Shown: positions 47,406 to 55,800 of the stretch, in pieces | How positions within the stretch are numbered: position 1 is the first letter of the stretch | Layout: every line of letters starts with the position of its first letter | Source: Deefgea tanakiae | Lineage (GTDB): Bacteria; Pseudomonadota; Gammaproteobacteria; Burkholderiales; Chitinibacteraceae | Assembly: GCF_019665765.1 (NCBI RefSeq) | Contig: NZ_CP081150.1 | Location: forward strand, 1 to 64,000 | Length of the DNA stretch: 64,000 nt | Direction: 5' to 3' | Made by a program: the position numbers and the translations under genes | The notes under the pieces: model-generated | Database searches by the model: none | What the model saw: the letters and a program-made list of their open reading frames with translations, nothing else | Told to the model about the DNA's origin: nothing

Positions 47406-48442
47406 AACACTAATTCCTTTAATGCTTTGCTTGAATCAAAATGGATGTAATTTTTAAAAAGACTATTTATTACTGACTCAAAATATTTATCCATTGATGG
47501 ATTTATGTTTATTAGGTCCATATCACTTGATGGAGAAATCAAAATGCTGTCTATTTCGGCTCTGTCAACATGCCAGTAAGAAATTCCGGAAATGATCATT
47601 AAGTCATTTTTTGTGAACTGCCTGATCTTTGGTTCATAGATTTGGCGTAAACTAGCATTCCAGCCATCTTTTGTTCTGTTGACATCACCAGCAGGCGGGA
47701 TTAAAAAAATAATAGGGTTGTTTGTGCATAGATCTTCATATTTTACTTTTATATCAATAGATGAACACTCAGATTTTAGCTCTGAATAATTGATGTTAAA
47801 GCTAGATAGTGGCAGGTCTTGCTTGTATTTGAAGCTAATCGATCCATGTGGTTTGAATATTTTAAATTTGCAATTTTTACTTTCTTTTTTTATTGGTGGT
47901 AGTTCAAACTTAATATTCAAATGCTTTAGTATTCTTTCAAGCCATATGTCGTAGTTGTAAGTTACTATAATTACTTCTTCAATGTCCGGCGAGTTACTTA
48001 AAGTGGAAAAAAATATAGCCCAGGCCCAATCTTTAATTTCGTCAGGTATTTTTACTACTTTGCTATTGAAATGGATAAATAAATATTTCAAATAAGATGT
48101 AAGTTCTTTGTAGGCTAACAAGTATTTCTGCTCATTGTTAATGTCATTTTTACCTTTGAGTGCGTATACGTTAACGCTGGTTACAATTTTTTCAATCAAA
48201 TTCATTGTTTCATTTTTATCTAAATATGGACGAGCACCGAGATCCCAAAGATGAGGAGTGTATTTTTTAGATAAAAATCCAGGGTTATTGTTAGATGGCC
48301 ATTTTAAATTAGAACCGTGAGAAAATAAATTTGAAACATCAACATCATTCCAAATATCCTTCATGGATTCTGATATGTGATTGAAAAAATCAATCGTGAA
48401 ACCATTTCCTAAGACTATACAAATTTTCTTGTTTTTAGACAT
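47402..48442 (-). CDS. SIR2-like (NADase-type) protein
   Basis: This 346-residue protein has a SIR2-like fold. I see ICIVLGNGFTIDFF (about 7-20), VTYNYDIWLERIL (Asn163 and Asp165), the active-site type KPHGSISF (His199) and IISGISYWHVDRAEI (about 283-297). In defence proteins of this fold, the Asn and His cleave NAD+. The ATG at 48442 has AGGA 7 bp upstream; the ATG at 48460 lacks one. It is the first gene of the cassette, and the DUF262 gene overlaps it by ATGA. It is A+T-rich with rare-codon use. It may be a phage-defence protein; this is inference. Confidence 0.8.
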   Translation of the reverse strand: MSKNKKICIVLGNGFTIDFFNHISESMKDIWNDVDVSNLFSHGSNLKWPSNNNPGFLSKKYTPHLWDLGARPYLDKNETMNLIEKIVTSVNVYALKGKNDINNEQKYLLAYKELTSYLKYLFIHFNSKVVKIPDEIKDWAWAIFFSTLSNSPDIEEVIIVTYNYDIWLERILKHLNIKFELPPIKKESKNCKFKIFKPHGSISFKYKQDLPLSSFNINYSELKSECSSIDIKVKYEDLCTNNPIIFLIPPAGDVNRTKDGWNASLRQIYEPKIRQFTKNDLMIISGISYWHVDRAEIDSILISPSSDMDLININPSMDKYFESVINSLFKNYIHFDSSKALKELVL

Positions 48443-48650
48443 TGAAATCCTATTGGTCATACGTGTATTTTATTAGTATAAAAATACCGCGTGCAACCCA
48501 ATAATGTTGAGTTCTGTTGAGTGAACGAATCGGTCCGTTTCTGTGCATGCTTGCGATTTATTTATCTCAATTCATTGTGCTCGTTGAAATCCTATTTAGA
48601 CGTATTTAATAGCGCTATTCATTTTATGTCGATATTATGCCGCATTCGTC

Positions 48651-48801
48651 GGGCTGCAGCTTTTAAAATCCCTCAATATCAAGCCGACGAAGTCGGTGCA
48701 GATATAGGGGCGTCTTTCTTTGACGAAGCAAAGAAAGTAAGTCCCCGTCGCGGATTGCGACTCCAAAATAGCGTGCCGTAGGCACTTATTTAAACTCGCC
48801 A
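48651..48801 (+). repeat. Modular repeat with covarying hairpin, copy C
   Basis: The 5' module CCGACGAAGTCGGTGCAGAT matches copy A. The 3' hairpin is shortened to CTTTCTTTG/CAAAGAAAG around ACGAAG. It ends at the sseA stop codon. It marks one edge of the A+T-rich SIR2-DUF262 cassette; the 48443-48650 stretch upstream of the SIR2-like gene holds only its A+T-rich leader. Confidence 0.78.
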
Positions 48802-49635
48802 TCAACACAGCATCGGTCGCGCTGGATCGCTGCACCACTCGCTCCATGAGCCCGGATACAAACGCCCGCCGCTTAAGCCCGCGACTTCGAGCGCGAGTAG
48901 ATTATGGCAAGCGGTGACGCCGCTGCCGCATTGATGCACCCATTGCGCTGGCGTGCGGTCGCCCAAGAGTTGCAGCCATTCTTGGCGTAACTGCATTACC
49001 GATTTGAAGTGGCCATCGGCTAAATTGAGCATGAAAAAGCGATTAATTGCGCCAGGAATATGGCCTGCTACGGGGTCGAGCGTTTCGCCGATGCCGATAA
49101 AGCGCTCGGCACTGCGCGCATCAACAATTTCAAATTGCGCGGAGGCTAAATTGGCGAGTACATCGTCAGTGCGGACATGTAGCTCAGGCCGTAGCTGGGT
49201 GTTGAAGGTGCTGGCAGGCCACATTGGCGTTGTCGTTTCAACGGGGGCTTGGGCCGCAAGCCATGCAGGCCAACCGCCATTAAGCACTTGCACGCTATCG
49301 CAGCCGAGCCAGCGCAAGAGCCACCACAGCCTCGCGGCAAATGGGCCGCCGCTGGCGTCGTAGGCGACGATTTTACTGCTCTCAGAAATGCCAAGTTGGC
49401 CTACTCGTGCGGCGAGCTGCGCTGGGTCGGGTAGGGGATGGCGGCCATTGTGACCGAGTTTCTCACCCGACAAATCCTCGTCGAGATGCAAAAAGCGCGC
49501 ATTCGGAATGTGGCTCTCCGTATAGGCGGCGCGCCCTGCTGCTGGATTGGCTAAGTCGTGGCGACAATCCACAATCACTAAAGCAGGGTCGGCCATCAGC
49601 GCTTGCAGTTGCGCCACATTGATTACAGGATGCAT
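48802..49635 (-). CDS. sseA: Sulfurtransferase with two rhodanese domains
   Basis: This 277-residue cytoplasmic enzyme moves sulfur to thiols such as 3-mercaptopyruvate products. Rhodanese domain 1 (about 10-125) has VIVDCRHDLA and the inactive-type active-site region; domain 2 (about 155-275) carries the nucleophile Cys in the loop HQCGSGVTACH, a CGSGVTA motif typical of SseA. I chose the ATG at 49635 (MHPVINVAQL) over a GTG at 49647. Confidence 0.88.
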   Translation of the reverse strand: MHPVINVAQLQALMADPALVIVDCRHDLANPAAGRAAYTESHIPNARFLHLDEDLSGEKLGHNGRHPLPDPAQLAARVGQLGISESSKIVAYDASGGPFAARLWWLLRWLGCDSVQVLNGGWPAWLAAQAPVETTTPMWPASTFNTQLRPELHVRTDDVLANLASAQFEIVDARSAERFIGIGETLDPVAGHIPGAINRFFMLNLADGHFKSVMQLRQEWLQLLGDRTPAQWVHQCGSGVTACHNLLALEVAGLSGGRLYPGSWSEWCSDPARPMLC

Positions 49636-49749
49636 ACAGTTCGCCACATTTAAATGTTATTTAGGTGGCAAAGCATAGCTTAGTCGGCGGCTGGTGATGA
49701 GATTGCGCCCGATTTGTTCGCGAAAAGGCAACAAATCGGCCACGAATTC

Positions 49750-50088
49750 TTAATCCCGCGTCAACACTTCTAGCAGTTCAATTTCAAAATACAGATCAGA
49801 ATTTGGCGTAATGTGCTCGCCAATTTGGCGCTCGCCATAGGCTAGATGCGCGGGAACGGATAGCTTGCGTTTGCCGCCAACGCACATGCCCATGATGCCG
49901 ATGTCCCAGCCTTTAATCACACGGCCAGTGCCGATGACGCATTGGAAGGGTTTGCTTTTCCGGTGCGATGAATCAAATACGGTGCCGTCCAGCAAGGTGC
50001 CGGTGTAATGCGTGGTAATCAGCGCGCCTTTGACGGCAGCTTTGCCTTCGCCAATGACGAGGTCTTCGATAATCAGTTCATTCATCAT
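49750..50088 (-). CDS. FKBP-type peptidyl-prolyl isomerase
   Basis: This protein of about 112 residues is a minimal cytoplasmic FKBP domain. It has THYTGTLLDGTVFDSS, VIGTGRVIKGWDIGIMGMCVGGKRKLSVPAHLAYG, and the C-terminal NSDLYFEIELLEV. The catalytic pocket Tyr, Trp and Asp are present. Two ATG codons (50088 and 50085) are possible. The frame extends further upstream, but that part overlaps the LysE-type gene and is not FKBP-like. It lies 16 bp downstream of that gene. Confidence 0.92.
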   Translation of the reverse strand: MMNELIIEDLVIGEGKAAVKGALITTHYTGTLLDGTVFDSSHRKSKPFQCVIGTGRVIKGWDIGIMGMCVGGKRKLSVPAHLAYGERQIGEHITPNSDLYFEIELLEVLTRD

Positions 50089-50104
50089 GTTGTTTACCCG
50101 TGAA

Positions 50105-50722
50105 TTAATGGATTTTAGCCAGCGCGAGCGCCGCGCCAACGGCAAAAAAGGCCAGCGCACAGCAGCGATTAAATATTTGAATTCGTCGCCCACTTTCTAG
50201 CCAGCGCGCCAGCGACATGCCGCCTAAAGCGTAGGCCAGTTGCCAAGTGATTTCGATGATAAAAAAGCTGCTTAATAAAATCAGCCATTGTGGCGCTTGC
50301 GGTGCATTGGGCGTGAGAAATTGCGGCAAAAAGGCAGCGGCAAAGAGGATCGCTTTGGGGTTGGAAAGCGCAACGGCTAAACCTGTTTTAAATCGAGAGG
50401 CAGTGGTATTTGCATTTCCACTAGGCAGTGAAAGCTTGCTACCCGCATACCAGCACTGATAGCCCAAATAAATCAGGTACAACGCGCCCGCGATTTTGAG
50501 CGCCATAAACAGCAGCGGCGATGCAGCCAGCACACTGCTCACGCCCAGCGCCGATAAACCCAGCAACAGCGCAAGGCCAAGGATCGCACCGCTCATTGTG
50601 GCCGTGGTCGCGCGCCAACCATAACGTGCGCCATGGCTGAGCATCAACAACATATTCGGCCCCGGTGTGGCCGAGATAAAACTGGTTGCAACTATAAAGG
50701 CCAGCCAGATTTCGAGTGACAT
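50105..50722 (-). CDS. LysE/RhtB-family amino-acid exporter
   Basis: This 205-residue inner-membrane protein has about six hydrophobic helices and the family start MSLEIWLAFIVATSFISATPGPNMLLMLSHGARYGWRA. Such proteins export amino acids such as homoserine, threonine or lysine; the substrate is not evident. Its start lies 11 bp from a 47-bp repeat element, so the promoter probably overlaps that repeat. The FKBP gene follows on the same strand. Confidence 0.9.
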   Translation of the reverse strand: MSLEIWLAFIVATSFISATPGPNMLLMLSHGARYGWRATTATMSGAILGLALLLGLSALGVSSVLAASPLLFMALKIAGALYLIYLGYQCWYAGSKLSLPSGNANTTASRFKTGLAVALSNPKAILFAAAFLPQFLTPNAPQAPQWLILLSSFFIIEITWQLAYALGGMSLARWLESGRRIQIFNRCCALAFFAVGAALALAKIH

Positions 50723-50733
50723 ATTTGTCTCTA

Positions 50734-50780
50734 TGTATTGCTTTACTAGGTTTGATAGCTAAAGCCTGCAAGGCAATACA
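50734..50780 (+). repeat. 47-bp palindromic intergenic element, copy 4
   Basis: It begins TGTATTGCTTTACTAGG and ends GGCAATACA, so the ends form a perfect 8-bp inverted repeat. Unlike other copies it stands upstream of a gene (the LysE-type exporter). Confidence 0.68.
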
Positions 50781-50830
50781 TCTACTATTAAGTTTATTCA
50801 AATTGAAGGCTGATGCTAAGCCGCGATGGT

Positions 50831-51090
50831 TGGGCTGGGGCTTGAAATCCCGTTCAAGCGCACCGAGAGAGGGAGAGAGACAAACAGGTTCATCGTTTGG
50901 CTCACGACTGACCGAGGGCATCGGGGACCGATGCGCGCCCGGGTCGCCTTCTCTTGCTTACTTCTCTTGGCGAAGCAAGAGAAGTAAGTCCTCGTCGCGG
51001 ACTGCGACTGTAAAACAGCGTGCACCCTAAGGGTGCGGGTTTTACTAAGCCGCAAGCGGCAAAGCGACGCCACGCCGCAGGTACTTAAAC
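50831..51090 (+). repeat. Modular repeat with covarying hairpin, copy D
   Basis: The 5' module GAGGGCATCGGGGACCGATG matches copy B. The hairpin CTTACTTCTCTTG/CAAGAGAAGTAAG differs from copies A and B in both arms but still pairs. A short extra segment with GCACCCTAAGGGTGC is inserted near its 3' end. It fills the gap between the LysE gene and the J-domain operon. Confidence 0.8.
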
Positions 51091-51092
51091 TA

Positions 51093-52310
51093 TTAACTGC
51101 GGCCTTTCCAAGTTGTGCTGCAATTTTTCAGCAAATACTTAAACGCGCGCTCCATGTATTCATCGGGGAACTCAGGGTCTTTGTTGGCGAGCGCGGTGTC
51201 GGCGTCTTCTTTGAGGTCGTTTTCCCAAAAGTCGGTCAGTTCTTCGCGCAGCTCAACTGGAACATGATTTTCAATGAACTCGGCGACTAGCGCTGAATTG
51301 AGGCCTTTTTCTCGCAACGCTTTCACCATCGCAGTGGCTTCGCGCTTGAGCATCGTTGATTTGATCGGTTGCTCGGTTGCCACAAGTAAAAACAGCGTGG
51401 CAATCACCGCGTTGTCGCCATCTTGGCTAATGCGTTGCCAGTTTTTGGCAATTGCAGCATCGTAATCGCTGATCTCGTTGATGCCGCCGTCCAAAAAGAA
51501 GCTTTCTAGGTTAAAGCTATTACTGCGAATTTTCGGTAGTTCGTGCGCGAGGAAATGTTCCATTTCTGCGTGCGCGGTGCGTTTAATCAAGATGGGCGCA
51601 TCGCTAAAAAAGAGTTCAAATCGATCAGGGTTGTAGACCGTCTTTTTGGCCTTGGCGGCTTTGATCAATAGATTGAATTCTTTGCGGCTAGGAAGCTTTA
51701 CTTTGCCGTCGGGCGCTAAAATCAATAGCATCACGCTGGCGATGAGTTGCTCTGCATCGCAAATGTCTTCGTTACCGAGGCGTAGTTTCTTGGCGAGCCA
51801 AAAGCCGAGTTCGATTTTGTCTTTCAAGGCTTGGCCGCGCGCGAGATCTGCTTGGTATTGCGGCCAAGAGATTCGCTCTTCACCACTCATTTCATTTAAA
51901 AACGATTGCTGTTCTTCTTGCGAGGCTGCGCCGTCTTTCAGTAGCAGCGTATCGCGAGGCATCGCATGCAGGCGGCGCAGCATATCCGCGCCGTTTTTTG
52001 AGTGCGACAGTAGCGTGTTGCGTTGTAGCGATTGCGCGGCGACTTGCAAATCACCCTGCGCGTGATCTTCAAGATAGAGGCTAATCAGATTGGTCATCCG
52101 AATCACTGATAGCTCTAAATCAGGGCGCAAATAGGCAGTGCCAAAATAATTGGCGATTTGCACCATGCCTTTGGCCAAGTCGGCTTCGATGGTGGTCAGT
52201 TTTTCGGCGCTGATAATGCCTTGCGCCACGCCAAAACTGAGTGCTTTATCAAAAAATCGGCGTTGGTCAAAGGCGGCAATACTCGTTGCGGGATTGCTCA
52301 TATTCGTCAT
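51093..52310 (-). CDS. Uncharacterised protein in J-domain operon (405 aa)
   Basis: I do not recognise this 405-residue protein. It is predicted helical, has no signal peptide or transmembrane segment and contains several charged patches (for example KAAKAKKTVYNPDRFELFFSD and ALREKGLNSALVAEFIENH). The start ATG at 52310 lies 1 bp after the stop of the upstream gene (52312). It is the last gene of a four-gene set with a J-domain protein, which suggests a joint chaperone-linked role. Confidence 0.7.
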   Translation of the reverse strand: MTNMSNPATSIAAFDQRRFFDKALSFGVAQGIISAEKLTTIEADLAKGMVQIANYFGTAYLRPDLELSVIRMTNLISLYLEDHAQGDLQVAAQSLQRNTLLSHSKNGADMLRRLHAMPRDTLLLKDGAASQEEQQSFLNEMSGEERISWPQYQADLARGQALKDKIELGFWLAKKLRLGNEDICDAEQLIASVMLLILAPDGKVKLPSRKEFNLLIKAAKAKKTVYNPDRFELFFSDAPILIKRTAHAEMEHFLAHELPKIRSNSFNLESFFLDGGINEISDYDAAIAKNWQRISQDGDNAVIATLFLLVATEQPIKSTMLKREATAMVKALREKGLNSALVAEFIENHVPVELREELTDFWENDLKEDADTALANKDPEFPDEYMERAFKYLLKNCSTTWKGRS

Positions 52311-52311
52311 A

Positions 52312-53091
52312 TTAAATTGCGGACTCTTCGGCTTCATCGGTTTTGTCACTGCCGCCGGAAATCGCGGCGAGCAAGCTTTCAATCGCGCTGTCGCTAATCG
52401 GTTTGCTACGGCGCTCGGCGCGCATCGCGTGCGCTAAAACGCGGCCTTGCAGCTCACCAATGATGTGTTCGAAAAAGTCGGTTTGTTCATGGAATAAAAT
52501 CCAGATGGTTTCTTTCCAGTCATTGTCGGCGACTTCAGAGCGGGTGTAGCTCCAGTTGGTTTTGTCTTGAATGTGTTCGAGCGAATGAAATACGGCAAAA
52601 AATTCGCGGATTTCATCACTGGTGCTGCTGCCATCGTCCGATAAAAACGGCAGCGGGTCGGTGGTGTTGCTGGCGTGCATGACAAAATTAAACACTTCTT
52701 CGAGGCGACCGTAAAAATAGTCGGCCATCGTTTCCGTGCCACCGTCTTGCTCAAACATCGCTTCGAGGTAGTCGCCCGTTAGGTCTGGGTCTTTGTAAAT
52801 GACGGCATTAATCATGCCGCGCATTTTGTCTTTATTGCGCTCGCCGTATTGTTTGTCGAGCACCACGGCACGAGCAAATTGCTCGGGCGTCACCATCATG
52901 CTCAGCAAAGATTGCTTGGCCGAATCGTATTCGCGCATGATGGCGAGTAAATCTTTGGGGGCGACTTCATCCAAAATTTGCATCAAAGCCGTATCGCCGT
53001 GTTGATCGGCGATGTCGGACAACACTTTTTCGGCGCCAGTAATGTCGCCGACGGTAATCAGTTGTGAGGCATTGATAACTGCTGGATGCAT
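52312..53091 (-). CDS. Uncharacterised acidic protein in J-domain operon (259 aa)
   Basis: I do not recognise this 259-residue protein. It is soluble and acidic, begins MHPAVINASQLITVGDITG and ends in an acidic tail (SDKTDEAEESAI). The segment LSDIADQHGDTALMQILDEVAPKDLLAIMREYDSAK looks like a helical repeat. It is directly followed by the 405-residue protein gene and lies 109 bp downstream of the 185-residue one. Confidence 0.7.
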   Translation of the reverse strand: MHPAVINASQLITVGDITGAEKVLSDIADQHGDTALMQILDEVAPKDLLAIMREYDSAKQSLLSMMVTPEQFARAVVLDKQYGERNKDKMRGMINAVIYKDPDLTGDYLEAMFEQDGGTETMADYFYGRLEEVFNFVMHASNTTDPLPFLSDDGSSTSDEIREFFAVFHSLEHIQDKTNWSYTRSEVADNDWKETIWILFHEQTDFFEHIIGELQGRVLAHAMRAERRSKPISDSAIESLLAAISGGSDKTDEAEESAI

Positions 53092-53200
53092 AATCAGTCC
53101 TTAATGTTTGATTGGGTTTGCTGTGCGTAATAATGCAAAATTGGATGTATCTATTGCTGTGCTTTGTTAATTAATAGCTGCAGCAATATACTCATGCTAA

Positions 53201-53758
53201 TTAATTGTCGGGGTCGCGTGTTTCAAAGCCTTGCTCTTCAAGCCAAGACGAGCCAGAAGAATCAAGGTCGCTCATATCGCCACCATCATCGTCCGAATTG
53301 TAAACATCGCGATCGTCGTCTTCTTCTTCGATGGGTGTGGCTGCAGCGTGTGCGCTGTGATGCGAGCCTTTGAGGCGGAGGTATTCTAAAGCGGCCGACA
53401 CCACCAAAAACACATCGCCACCATCGGCATCCCGTGCTGCAGCGACGAGTTCCTGCGCCCAATCGGCAATGCTGAGGTTTTCTTGTAATTGATCCCAAGG
53501 GATGAAGTCATCACCATCGGGCTCGCTCGATACAATCGCTTTCATCATCGCGGGCGACGTAAAGCTAAACGCATTGTAAAAAACCACGGCGACCATTTCT
53601 GGGCTGAACTCAATCATCGGCAATAGGTGCGAAAACTGTTGGCGTTTTTCGGCTAAACGCTTTTTGAGTGCCGGTTTGCCTTCCGAGTCACTCATCAGGT
53701 CTTCGAGTTCGGCGTCGTAGACCGACATCAATTCAGCAAAAAAAGACGATACGTTCAT
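53201..53758 (-). CDS. Uncharacterised protein with acidic tail in J-domain operon (185 aa)
   Basis: This 185-residue protein is not familiar. The N-terminal 135 residues look helical (MNVSSFFAELMSVYDAELEDLM, FSPEMVAVVFYNAFSFTS). The last 45 residues are very acidic (EEEDDDRDVYNSDDDGGD), like a disordered tail. It overlaps the J-domain gene by ATGA (53755-53758), so it is translated with it. It may be a client or partner of the J-domain protein. Confidence 0.7.
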   Translation of the reverse strand: MNVSSFFAELMSVYDAELEDLMSDSEGKPALKKRLAEKRQQFSHLLPMIEFSPEMVAVVFYNAFSFTSPAMMKAIVSSEPDGDDFIPWDQLQENLSIADWAQELVAAARDADGGDVFLVVSAALEYLRLKGSHHSAHAAATPIEEEDDDRDVYNSDDDGGDMSDLDSSGSSWLEEQGFETRDPDN

Positions 53759-54039
53759 TGCAATACACCTTGTAAATATTTAGCGGCAATTTCTTGGGCG
53801 ACTTCGAGTGGATTATCAATCAAGCTGCGTTGTCGATAATCATCATAGGCTTTGCGTCGCTCGGCGTCAGACAGAACATCGTAGGCTGCTTGGATTTCAC
53901 GAAATCGCGCGGGGGCATCGGGCGCGGCATTGCGGTCTGGGTGATATTTGGTCGCGTTGCGACGATAGGCCGCTTTGATTGCGTCGATGCTGGCGTTGGG
54001 CTGGACGCCTAATTTCGCGTAGTGATCGTGTAAAGACAT
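53755..54039 (-). CDS. Small J-domain (DnaJ-like) protein
   Basis: This 94-residue protein is a nearly bare J domain: HYAKLGVQPNASIDAIKAAYRRNA, the HPD motif in YHPDRN, and IQAAYDVLSDAERRKAYDDY. J domains stimulate the ATPase of DnaK. It lacks G/F, zinc-finger and client-binding domains, so it depends on partners. The ATG at 54039 has GGGGA 6 bp upstream; an open frame to 54096 runs into the tRNA terminator. It overlaps the next gene by ATGA and is the first gene of the set. Confidence 0.88.
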   Translation of the reverse strand: MSLHDHYAKLGVQPNASIDAIKAAYRRNATKYHPDRNAAPDAPARFREIQAAYDVLSDAERRKAYDDYRQRSLIDNPLEVAQEIAAKYLQGVLQ

Positions 54040-54083
54040 GCTGATCCCCGATTTGAAGATGGTTGCCTTGCTGGATACCAAGC

Positions 54084-54115
54084 AAAAAGCCCACATCTTG
54101 CGATGCGGGCTTTTT
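54084..54115 (-). terminator. Terminator between tRNA-Met and the J-domain operon
   Basis: AAAAAGCCC(A)CATC pairs with GATG(C)GGGCTTTTT around TTGC over about 14 bp, with one mismatch or wobble. It ends the tRNA transcript; only about 45 bp lie between it and the J-domain start codon. Confidence 0.85.
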
Positions 54116-54124
54116 ACTTTATCT

Positions 54125-54201
54125 TGGTGGCTATGGCGGGACTCGAACCTGCGACCCCAGCATTATGAGTGCTGTGCTCTAACCAACTGAGCTACATAGC
54201 C
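54125..54201 (-). tRNA. tRNA-Met (elongator, CAU anticodon)
   Basis: On the minus strand the gene begins GGCTATGTAGCTCAGTTGG and ends with CATAGCC, A73 and an encoded CCA. The acceptor stem GGCTATG/CATAGCC pairs fully. The anticodon loop is CTCATAA with CAU, closed by CAGCA/TGCTG. The T arm GCAGGTTCGAGTCCCGC is normal. The sequence follows elongator tRNA-Met of E. coli closely; an initiator would lack the A1-type pair seen here and have other D-arm features. Confidence 0.93.
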
Positions 54202-54213
54202 AAGAGAGGCATG

Positions 54214-54242
54214 ATTATCACCGAACAATTTGTACTTGGCAA
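54214..54242 (-). promoter_or_regulatory. Sigma-70 promoter of tRNA-Met
   Basis: On the minus strand TTGCCA (54242-54237) and GATAAT (54219-54214) are 17 bp apart. Transcription would start a few bases before the tRNA 5' end at 54201. A GC-rich discriminator is not seen (CATGCCTC). Confidence 0.75.
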
Positions 54243-54280
54243 GTGCTTTTTGCAAAACTCACCGATAAATTGCAATTTAA

Positions 54281-55594
54281 TTATAAAACCATCACCGCGA
54301 CCCAGCCAAATGCCATTAGCGGTAAGTTGTAATGCAAGAAAGTCGGCACGACGGTATCCCACATATGATTATGCTGCCCATCGATATTCAAACCTGCCGT
54401 TGGCCCTAGTGTCGAATCTGAGGCCGGTGAGCCTGCGTCGCCCAATGCGCCTGCAGTGCCGACCAAACACACAATGGCTTCGGGGCTAAAGCCCAGTTTC
54501 ATCGCCAGCGGCACATAAATGGTCGCCAAAATCGGTACGGTAGAAAATGACGAACCAATACCGAGCGTCACGATCAGGCCGACCAAGAGCATCAAGAATG
54601 CAGCCAGCGCTTTGCTATTGCCAATCCAACCTGCTGATTGTTCGACTAAGCTTGCTACATCACCCGTGGCTTTGAGCACTTCGGCAAAGCCCGAGGCCGC
54701 AATCATAATCAGGCCAATGCCAGCCATCATTTTCATGCCTTCGCTAAATACGCTATCAGCATTGCGCCAAGGCACTGCGCCACCCACGACGCAAATGGCA
54801 AAACCAGCCAAGGCGCCGAGCAGCATCGAGTCGGCTAAGAGTTGCACAATAAAAGTCACCACCATGGCGGTGATGGCTACGCTGATCGAGCGCAAGGAGT
54901 AACGAATGTCTTCGCGCTCAACGGCTTTGAGTGCGTCGATATTGTATTGCCGTGGTTTACGGTAAGTCACAAAGACGGCGGTGAGTAGGCCAATCATCAT
55001 GCCCAGTGCAGGCAAAGCCATGGCATGCATCACATTCACTTGGCTGGCATCTAGGCCTGATTTTGCGATACTGCCGAGTAGAATTTGTTTTAAGAAGATT
55101 TCACCAAAACCAACGGGAAACAGCATATACGGCGTGATTAAACCAAAGGTCATCACGCAGGCGAGGGCGCGGCGATCGAGCTTGTATTTGGCCAATGTAT
55201 AAAGTAGCGGCGGAATCAGCAGCGGGATAAATGCGATGTGAATTGGCAATAAATTTTGCGATGAAATCGATACCGCCAATACAGCGAGCAAAATACCCCA
55301 TTTAACGCGCTGGCTATTGCTGCTTTTTTGACTGAGTTTGGTCAAGCCATCAGCCATCGCGTGAGGCAAGCCCGACTCAGCTAGTGCCAAAGCAAAAGCA
55401 CCTAATAGTGCGTACGATAAGGCAATCCCCGCGCCGCCACCCAAGCCACCATTAAATGCAGCAATGGTTTTCGCCAGCGTTAAGCCGCCACACAATCCAC
55501 CGATCACGGCGCTGATCAAGATACTAATGACGACATGAATTCGGCTGAGCGACAGCGCTAGCATCAAGGTCACGGCAATTAAAACGGCATTCAT
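54281..55594 (-). CDS. Na+/H+ antiporter family protein (YuiF/NhaC-like)
   Basis: This 437-residue membrane protein has about eleven hydrophobic segments. Characteristic blocks include SLSRIHVVISILISAVIGGL, LLPIHIAFIPLLIPPLL and, near the end, GTAGALGDAGSPASDSTLGPTAGLN, found in Na+/H+ antiporter-family (YuiF/NhaC-related) proteins. It may exchange Na+ for H+ or carry an organic anion; the sequence does not decide. It is alone between the tRNA and the divergent lysP gene. Confidence 0.8.
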   Translation of the reverse strand: MNAVLIAVTLMLALSLSRIHVVISILISAVIGGLCGGLTLAKTIAAFNGGLGGGAGIALSYALLGAFALALAESGLPHAMADGLTKLSQKSSNSQRVKWGILLAVLAVSISSQNLLPIHIAFIPLLIPPLLYTLAKYKLDRRALACVMTFGLITPYMLFPVGFGEIFLKQILLGSIAKSGLDASQVNVMHAMALPALGMMIGLLTAVFVTYRKPRQYNIDALKAVEREDIRYSLRSISVAITAMVVTFIVQLLADSMLLGALAGFAICVVGGAVPWRNADSVFSEGMKMMAGIGLIMIAASGFAEVLKATGDVASLVEQSAGWIGNSKALAAFLMLLVGLIVTLGIGSSFSTVPILATIYVPLAMKLGFSPEAIVCLVGTAGALGDAGSPASDSTLGPTAGLNIDGQHNHMWDTVVPTFLHYNLPLMAFGWVAVMVL

Positions 55595-55800
55595 GGCGAT
55601 ATTCTGGCAATTAAAACAGCTACTTTACGCGCTACAGCGTTGATCTGTTTAGAGGTAAATCATGAATTGTCGCATTGTGTAATATCTGTATATGGGATTT
55701 TCTGGGTGTTGGACTTGTTGCGAAACTGTTAGGATTTCATCCCCTTGGGTGGTTCGCATGTGATTGACCGCCCCATTACGGTGTATTCCAAAGGATTTTC

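Noticed and set aside
50439-50921. Minus-strand ORF of 160 codons over the LysE gene and repeat D
   Set aside because: It is in another frame of the clear LysE-family gene and enters the repeat; no domain or ribosome site.
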